DNA of 64,000 nucleotides from Diplosphaera chodatii. Its lineage: Eukaryota; Chlorophyta; Trebouxiophyceae; Prasiolales; Stichococcaceae. A program made the translations under genes and the position numbers. The stretch is from assembly GCA_032358165.1 (NCBI GenBank), contig JAALGY010000031.1, positions 2,728,001-2,792,000 on the forward strand, read 5' to 3'. Under the pieces are notes generated by a model. That model made no database searches. It saw nothing but the letters and a program-made list of their open reading frames with translations, and had not been told where the DNA came from. Positions 56,801 through 64,000 of the stretch are shown here, one piece after another. Position 1 is the stretch's first letter. Each line of letters starts with the position of its first letter.

Positions 56801-59800
56801 GCCCGCGGGCGTGCCCTCAGCGACCCCGTCGGCCACGCCGGCGGGATCCCCTGCTGGCTCCCCCGTCCAGTACCTGTCAAGCTGGGTCCGCGACTTCCGC
56901 CCCAGCGACAACCCTGACTTCAGGGTCAATGTCACTGTCGACGACCGGGGCTTTGTCAGGGACACCCTCAACGCCAATGGCTTCCCTGTGTTCGTGGGCG
57001 CTGGCGGCAGCCCGCCAATGTACACCGCAACCACACACGGGCGGTCATACTTCAATGACTGGTGGAAGAACCGCACCTTTGAGGGCCAGCCGCGCTACAA
57101 GCAGGTGCAGCCTGAGCTTGGCTACGATGGCAGCACCAGCACCATCACCTGGACGTCGCAGGGCTACTGGCCAATTGTGAGTACCTACCACCTCTTCGTC
57201 CACAATGTTGCTTCTCCTGCTGCATGGTAGCCTACATGTGTCTGCATGGCTGGGCACAGGCGCAGGTGCAGTACTGAGATATTCATTTCATATCTCAGTA
57301 CTGCACCTGCGCCTGTGCCCAGCCAAGCCCACACAGAGGTGCACAAGATGAGACTTGGGCTACTGCCACAGGATGGGGAGCTGTTCGGCAACACGCCAGA
57401 GACAGATGGCGGCGACGGCACCCACAACTGCCACTTCACGCTGGAGAGCCGCAGCCTGGTGACGCTCACCAGCGAGGACCTGAAGCTCAAGGTGTCATCG
57501 TCAGACGACCTGTTCGTCTTCATCAACGGACAGCTGGTGGTGGACCTGGGCGGCGTGCACGCCCTGGAGACCACCACCATCACCATCAAGGACAAGGCTC
57601 CCACCCTGGCTGTGGGCGACACCTTCAAGCTGAACCTGTTCTACGCCAACCGTGGCACCGCCTGCAAGGCCGCCACGCCGCCGCCCTCCGCTACCCCCTC
57701 CGCAACCCCTTCGGCAACCCCTTCGGCAACCCCTTCGGCAACCCCCTCGGCCACCCCATCGGCCACGCCTTCTGAGACGCCTGCCGGCACCCCCTCCGCA
57801 ACCCCCTCGAAGACGCCGGCTGGCGTGCCCTCTGCAACACCCTCAGCAGCCCCCTCCGCCACCCCCTCTTCTGCTCCATCAGCTGCCCCCTCAGCGGCGC
57901 CCACCAACCCCGAGTTCCGCATCATCCAGCTGCCCAGCTGGCTGCGCGACTTCAAGGCTGGTGACAACGCTGACTTCCCGCCGTCCACCTCTGGTGATGA
58001 CACCGGCATTATCAGCGCTGAGCTCGGCGCCAACAAGCTGCCGGTGTACGCCGGCGGTCAGGGCACCACCACCACTCATGGCGAGGCCACCTTCAACAAG
58101 TGGTGGACCAACGTGACCATGGAGAGCGGCGACAAGGCCTACTTGTCCACTACAGTCTTCTGGACGCAAAATCCCAGCACCGGCGCCACCACCTGGACTT
58201 CTGCGGGCTACTGGCCCCTGGTGAGTGAAGTGATCGCGCATGCTTTCTGTAGCCAGCCACATGCTCAACCATCATGAGTCGGGCCTGCTCTCTGATGAAA
58301 AGCTGCAGGGTGAACATGAACATGCCCTGCCTTGTGTGTTGCAGGATGGCAAGCTGTATGGCAACACCCCCGCTGCCGACGGAGGCGACGGCACCCACAA
58401 CTGCCACTTCACGCTGGAGAGCCACAGCAAGTTCACCTACAGCGGCCCCAACATGAAGTTCAGCTTCTCGTCCTCAGACGACCTGTTCGTGTTCGCCAAC
58501 GGCAAGCTGGTGGTGGATCTGGGCGGCGTGCACGCCCTGGAGACTGCCGGCTTCACGGTGATCGACCAGCTGCCGAGCCTGCAGTTCGGCGACACCTTCC
58601 AGATCGACATGTTCTACGCCAACCGCGGCAGCAACTGCGGGGGCACCGCCCCCACGCCCTCCGCCACCCCCTCAGCCACGCCATCCGCTGTGCCGTCAGC
58701 AACCCCTTCAACCACCCCCAGCGAGGAGCCATCCGCCACCCCTGCCGGCACACCGTCAGCAGGCCCGCCCTCGGCCACGCCTTCAGAGACGCCGGCTGGC
58801 ACGCCTTCAGCTCCTCCCTCAGAGACGCCTGCTGGCACACCACCGGCCACCCCCTCAGAGACGCCTGCTGGCACACCATCAGCAATGCCCTCAGAGACCC
58901 CCGCTGGCACTCCTTCAACCACCCCATCGGCCACGCCTTCTGAGTCGCCTGCTGGTACTCCCTCTGCCACTCCCTCGGAGACGCCTGCCGGCGTGCCATC
59001 TGCCACACCATCGGGCACCCCCTCTGCCGCGCCTTCAGCAGCGCCTGCTGGGAGTCCTGCTGGCGGGGATGACATCGTGCAGCTGCCCAGCTGGCTGCGC
59101 GACTTCAACGCGGGTGACAACGATGACATCCCACCCCAGCAGTCTGGTGATGACACTGGCATTGTCAACGACGACCTTGGTAGCAACGACTTGCCGGTGT
59201 ATGCCGGGGGCGCCGCTGGCACAGCCACCACCAGCAGCAAGCCCAGTTTCGATGACTGGTGGACGAATGCTACCACGCCTAGCGGCATGCAGCTGTGGCT
59301 ACCAACCACCGTCACATGGACAAAGGACCCTGCCTCCAGCACTGTGTCCTGGTCTTCTGAGGGCTACTGGCCACTGGTGAGCAGTCCTCGCTCTGCACCT
59401 GCATCTATGCTGTACTCACGTTCCTGACGAAGAGAATGTCTGGCTGTGCAGACCAGTGGTTGACTTGTACACTGTTTTTTCCCCAGCTGTGTGCTAAATC
59501 TATTTTGGCCACAACTGCAGGATGGGAAGCTGCTGGGCAACACGCCCGCTGCTGATGGCGGCGATGGCACCCACAACTGCCACTTCACGCTGGAGAGCCA
59601 CAGCGTCTTCAAGTTCACCAGCCTGGACATGAAGTTCAGCTTCTCGTCGTCCGACGACCTGTTCGTCTTCGCTGACGGCAAGCTGGTGGTGGACCTGGGC
59701 GGTGTGCACGCCCTGGAGACCAAGGGCTTCACTGTGGCCGACCAGGTCGAGGGCCTGTCTCTGGGTGACACCTTCCAGATCGACATGTTCTACGCCAACC

Positions 59801-62800
59801 GCGGCAGCAACTGCAAGGGCGGCACCACACCGCCGTCCGCCACCCCCTCAGCCATGCCACCGGCGGCCCCATCAGCCACGCCATCTGCCACCCCATCGGC
59901 TGTGCCGTCTGCCACCCCATCGGCTGTGCCATCGGCCACCCCCAGTGACGATGGCCAGGGCCGTCTCACGCCGCCAGCCATGCCCTCAGCCACACCCTCT
60001 GCGGCCCCCTCCGCCACGCCTTCGGAGTCGCCGGCAGGCACCCCATCGGCAACACCAGCCGGCACCCCTGCCGCTGCCCCGTCCGCGACGCCATCGTACA
60101 CGCCGACTGGCGCAGTGCCCAGCTGCGGCTACCTGACAGGCGGCATCGACCTCACGCTCGAGGATGGTCACGGCGCCTCCGTCTCGCTGGCGGTCAAGCA
60201 GTCCGCTGCCACTGGCAGCAACTACCTCAGGATCACGATGGCTGAGTCCGGCTATGCAGAGGTCAGCGCTGATACCTTCGAGAACCTGCTGGTCAGGTTC
60301 ACAGACGCCAGCGCCGCCACTGCCGACTACTCCTTCTCGGGCGAGGCGCACTCCCAAGTGGAGGACCAGGTCACGCACTACACCTACACCGCCATCGGCT
60401 TCGCTGGTGACGGCCCCGCTGACGAGGACTACGTGAACATCACCCTCTACTCCACCATGGGCACCGTCGTCCGGCGCGTGACTGGTTACGGCATCCAGGA
60501 CCAGGGCTCAGAGTCGCACATCATGGCCCATGTCGGCAACCCCGCGGTCGACTGCCAGGAGCCGCGTCAGGCAATGCCCCCAGGCGCACCACTGCCCCCC
60601 GCCACGCCTTCAGCCCCGCCTTCGGCAACTCCATCTGACGCACCGGCTGGCACGCCGCCCACTGCCCCGCCAGCGACCCCGGCCGGCACGCCGTCCGAGA
60701 CGCCATCCGCGACCCCAGCAGGAGCGCCTTCTGACACGCCCACCGGCAAGGGCTTCTACCCACCGCCAGTGGAGGGCACTCCCACCGAGAAGCCCTTCAT
60801 GCCGCCCATGGCCCCTGCACCTCTGACGCCCACCGTCACACCGTCGGAGACGCCAGCCGACACGCCCACCAAGGCTTTCTCGCCGCCGCCTGCGGGCGCT
60901 GCCCCTGTGCCGGAGCCACCTGCTGGTGCTTCCATGTCAGGTCTGTGCTGGTGCAGGCGACTGTGACTCGTGTCTGCACAGCTGCATGCGATAGTGCCTA
61001 CATTGCCTGCCTGGCCAACTGCCAGACCAACATGTAAGCAACTGCAGGATGACGAATGTGCTTGTCTGATGTGCAGGCCTTACAGCGTGCCCTGCTGTCA
61101 ACACTGGCAAGAACTCCATCCCCATCTTCGCACTGGTCACCGACTTCCGCCCGGAGTACAACGATGACTTTGGCGCTGCCAAGCTGGTCACGGCTGTAGC
61201 CGACAAGGGGATCGTGCAGGCCATGCTGGGTGGTGATCGCACGCCTGTGTATGCTGGCCCCTCGCCCACGACCTCAGGTGATGCTGGCAGCGTCTCTGTG
61301 CATTGGAGCCTGTTGATGCAACCTGGAGCATTGCTTATTGCAGCACCTCGATCAGGAGGGATCAAGCAGTGTTGTATTGACACAAGCTGCTTGGAACCTT
61401 GGCGCAGGCGAGGACAACTTCAACGAGTGGTACCATGTCAATGACAGCTCACGGCAAGCTGTGTACGCGCTGAACCTGGCGTACTCTGGCTCGACCTCGG
61501 AGTTCACCATTGACGAGCCAGAGTTCTGGCCCTTGGACACCATCGCTGGCGGCATGGCTGGAGCCGACGGCCACAACCACTACTTCACTGTCCAGCTGCA
61601 GACCCGCTTCATCTTCGACAAGGCCGGCGCCAGCATCAGCCTGTCCGGCAACGACGACGCCTGGCTGTTCGTCAACAGGCACCTGGCTGTTGACCTGGGT
61701 GGTATCGGCGACAAGTCAGGCAGCGTGGTCCTGGATGCTGCCAAGGCGGCTGAGTTTGGCCTCACACTCGGCAGCGAGTATTCCCTGAGTCTCTTCACTG
61801 CCAACCGCTATGGCATGAACTCCCGCCTCACATTCAGCACAGAGCTGGACACGTTGACCAGCTGGGTGCCCCCCAACGTCAACTGCCCCGCTGGACAACC
61901 GCCCATGCCAACAGCACCAACGGCCGAGCCTGGCGTGCCACCAGCTGCAGCGCCCTCCGCCCAGCCGGGCGCGCCGCCCACTGAGGAGCCACGCAAGGCG
62001 CAGCCGCCGCCTGCTGCGCCCACCGCTGAGCCTGGGGTGCCGCCCACCGCAGCCCCCCCTGCTGAGCCTGATGTGCCGCCCGTGCCCGGCACGCCACCCG
62101 CAGCACCCACCACCCAGCCTGATGTGCCGCCCACGGCTGCGCCCTCCGCCCAGCCGGGCGTGTCCCCCACCGAGGAGCCACGCGAGGCGCAGCCGCCGCC
62201 TGCTGCGCCCACCGCTGAGCCTGGGGTGCCGCCCACCGCAGCCCCCTCTGCTGAGCCTGGCGTGCCCCCGACTGACACCACCGGCGAGCCGCCAGCTGCG
62301 GTGCAGACGCCGCCGGCAGCCCCCGCCAAGACCACCACCCTGGGCGGCGTCATGCACGACTTCCGCCCCGCACTGAACGCCGACTTCCACCCCAGCTTCA
62401 GCGTGCTGCCCGCCCCCGACGCTGGCATCGTCTCCCCCACCCTGGGTGCCGACGGCAAGCCCGTGTACGCCCCCGGCGCTGGCAGCACCCCCACCACCAA
62501 CGGCCCCTCCTCCACCTTCAACGACTGGTACGCCACCACCCACCCCGATGTGGACGGCAAGCCGCGCGAGGCGCCCTTCTCCCTGACGCTGACGCTGGAC
62601 CCTGCCACCGGCCAGTACCGCACCGACCCGGCGCTCGCTGCCAACGGCTTCTGGCCTGCCGACGGCAAGATGCTGGAGGACACCGACAACGGCGAGCACA
62701 ACGCCTACTTCACGGTGGAGGCGCACAACAAGTTCACCTACGCTGCCGGCTACACCATCTCCATCAACAGCACCAACGATGTGTGGGTGTTTGTGGACGG

Positions 62801-64000
62801 CAAGCTCATCGTGGACCTGGGCGGCCTGCACGGCCTGGTGGCCTCTGGAACGGTGGACATCAGCGCCGCTGTCGTCGCCGCCGGCGGCTCGGCTCTGGAG
62901 TCTGGCAAGGAGTACACCATCGACATCTTCATCGCCAACCGCAAGGACACCAACTCCTCCATCAGCATCGAGACCCCCATCCCCGAGTTCCCGCCCAACA
63001 CCTACCCCGGCACGCCGCCCATGCCCGGCACGCCACCCGCAGCACCCGGCACCCAGCCTGATGTGCCGCCCACGGCTGCGCCGACAGCCGAGCCGGGCGT
63101 GCCCCCCACGGCAGCGCCCTCTGCTGAGCCGGGCGTGCCGCCAACTGAGGAGCCACGCGAGGCGCAGCCGCCGCCTGCTGCGCCCACCGCTGAGCCTGGG
63201 GTGCCGCCCACCGCAGCCCCCTCTGCTGAGCCTGGCGTGCCCCCGACTGACACCACCGGCGAGCCGCCAGCTGCGGTGCAGACGCCGCCGGCAGCCCCCG
63301 CCAAGACCACCACCCTGGGCGGCGTCATGCACGACTTCCGCCCCGCACTGAACGCCGACTTCCACCCCAGCTTCAGCGTGCTGCCCGCCCCCGACGCTGG
63401 CATCGTCTCCCCCACCCTGGGTGCCGACGGCAAGCCCGTGTACGCCCCCGGCGCTGGCAGCACCCCCACCACCAACGGCCCCTCCTCCACCTTCAACGAC
63501 TGGTACGCCACCACCCACCCCGATGTGGACGGCAAGCCGCGCGAGGCGCCCTTCTCCCTGACGCTGACGCTGGACCCTGCCACCGGCCAGTACCGCACCG
63601 ACCCGGCGCTCGCTGCCAACGGCTTCTGGCCTGCCGACGGCAAGATGCTGGAGGACAACGACAACGGCGAGCACAACGCCTACTTCACGGTGGAGGCGCA
63701 CAACAAGTTCACCTACGCTGCCGGCTACACCATCTCCATCAACAGCACCAACGATGTGTGGGTGTTTGTGGACGGCAAGCTCATCGTGGACCTGGGCGGC
63801 CTGCACGGCCTGGTGGCCTCTGGAACGGTGGACATCAGCGCCGCTGTCGTCGCCGCCGGCGGCTCGGCTCTGGAGTCTGGCAAGGAGTACACCATCGACA
63901 TCTTCATCGCCAACCGCAAGGACACCAACTCCTCCATCAGCATCGAGACCCCCATCCCCGAGTTCCCGCCCAACACCTACCCCGGCACGCCGCCCATGCC
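50897..64000 (+). CDS. giant secreted HRGP / multi-fibro-slime-domain protein, >3,820 aa, 3'-truncated
   Basis: Extracellular-matrix protein, unfinished at the window end. Exons: 50897-51307, 51558-53374, 53528-53576, 53732-53916, 54110-55190, 55344-57176, 57372-58220, 58345-59376, 59521-60940, 61077-61277, 61408-64000+. Order: signal peptide MKKSAVAILVLLVVAQLAEL (cleavage near ARAEE); Pro/Ser/Thr-rich stretch; SPPPP extensin block (51684-51870); PTKAGTPSAT repeats (52140-52970); Cys-containing domain (52977-54140); fibro-slime domains FS1 (54887-55645), FS2 (56861-57666), FS3 (57907-58638), FS4 (59074-59820), FS5 (61100-61890), FS6 (62340-62985), FS7 (63310-63960). Pro/Thr linkers separate them, and an unassigned beta-rich domain lies at 60115-60560. 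Each FS domain ends in a core like DLFVFINGKLVVDLGGVHAL and FYANRG (TIGR02148/PA14-like). The TGA at 53376 lies in an intron: donor AA|GTGAGC joins FFQT to NIKVTELPTQCFINF. Function is inferred: wall structure or carbohydrate binding. Confidence 0.85.
51684..51870 (+). repeat. extensin-like SPPPP coding repeat
   Basis: Tandem codon-level repeats of SPPPPKV and SPPPPKP. SPPPP blocks are the classic substrate for prolyl hydroxylation and arabinosylation in extensins and volvocine pherophorins. Confidence 0.85.
52140..52620 (+). repeat. minisatellite coding for PTKAGTPSAT repeats
   Basis: About ten 30-bp units, each encoding TKAGTPSATP or a close variant. They differ mainly at synonymous third positions (GCC/GCT, ACG/ACC). 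The unit would form an extended, probably O-glycosylated spacer. Confidence 0.8.
55697..56640 (+). repeat. ~0.4-kb linker repeat, about 2.4 copies
   Basis: The block containing SDDGQGRLTPPAMPSATPS recurs with offsets of 390 bp (55758 to 56148) and 414 bp (to 56562). Long stretches between copies are identical. A further partial copy sits at ~59940 in the linker after FS4. Confidence 0.8.
57247..57325. repeat. perfect 36-bp inverted repeat in an intron (79-nt hairpin)
   Basis: Arm 57247-57282 is perfectly complementary to 57290-57325, with a 7-base loop (TCATTTC). It lies wholly inside intron 57177-57371 of the fibro-slime gene. Such a stem would be very stable as RNA and would extrude readily as DNA. 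Confidence 0.9.
62172..64000 (+). repeat. 975-bp in-frame tandem duplication covering FS6 and FS7
   Basis: Sequence from 62172 recurs at 63147 with a constant offset of 975 bp (325 codons) up to the window end. Only one substitution was noticed (C at 62683, A at 63658; Thr to Asn). Each unit holds a Pro-rich linker plus one complete fibro-slime domain. Confidence 0.9.

Noticed and set aside
61716..63806. 696-codon open frame on the minus strand
   Set aside because: It is the antisense shadow of the fibro-slime gene. Its long openness follows from GC-rich, Pro/Ala-biased codons and from the 975-bp repeat, and it has no family resemblance.

Overview
The window is nuclear DNA from a green alga. 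It is GC-rich, and its genes are split into many short exons with GT/GC donors and acceptors of the type (C/T)TGCAG. Algal TGTAA polyadenylation signals follow several genes. The gene families present (SBP-box, plant-type bZIP, VTC polyphosphate polymerase, RRA arabinosyltransferase, fibro-slime/extensin wall protein) point to Chlorophyta, probably Chlorophyceae. That placement is inference. Nothing bacterial, viral or organellar was recognised, and no RNA gene was found. All exon models were built by hand from reading frame, splice-site dinucleotides and phase. In every model the summed exon length keeps frame, but none is backed by transcripts.

Layout. 1-2841 (+): 3' part of an SBP-box transcription factor. 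4106-9004 (+): an Ala/Glu/Arg-rich coiled-coil protein in 16 exons. 10187-11789 (+): small NTF2/SnoaL-like protein. 12816-15665 and 17898-20970 (+): a tandem pair of bZIP factors with matching exon sizes and phases. 23124-28353 (-): a protein joining a telobox-type Myb domain to ankyrin repeats. 29152-30479 (-): mitochondrial inner-membrane protease IMP1. 31373-33315 (-): histone N-terminal acetyltransferase NAA40/NatD. 34095-40178 (+), divergent from NAA40: a VTC4-type SPX-polyphosphate polymerase in 20 exons. 41478-43388 (-): secreted subtilase with a Pro/Lys-rich tail. 44188-45498 (-): dihydropyrimidine dehydrogenase PYD1. 46193-49335 (+), divergent from PYD1: RRA-type (GT77) arabinosyltransferase. 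50897-64000 (+): a giant secreted modular protein that runs off the window.

Functional themes. The right end is a cell-wall neighbourhood. The giant gene encodes SPPPP (extensin-like) motifs, Pro/Thr linkers and seven fibro-slime domains. The RRA gene just upstream belongs to the family that arabinosylates hydroxyproline in such SPPPP proteins. A secreted subtilase with a similar Pro-rich tail lies nearby. The left and middle parts hold regulators (SBP, two bZIPs, Myb-ANK, NAA40) and housekeeping genes (IMP1, VTC4, PYD1).

Most notable: the giant fibro-slime gene, with an intron at the same place in four domains and a nearly identical 975-bp tandem duplication; a perfect 36-bp inverted repeat in one of its introns; the Myb-ankyrin fusion; the tandem bZIP pair; and an apparent excess of GC-AG introns.
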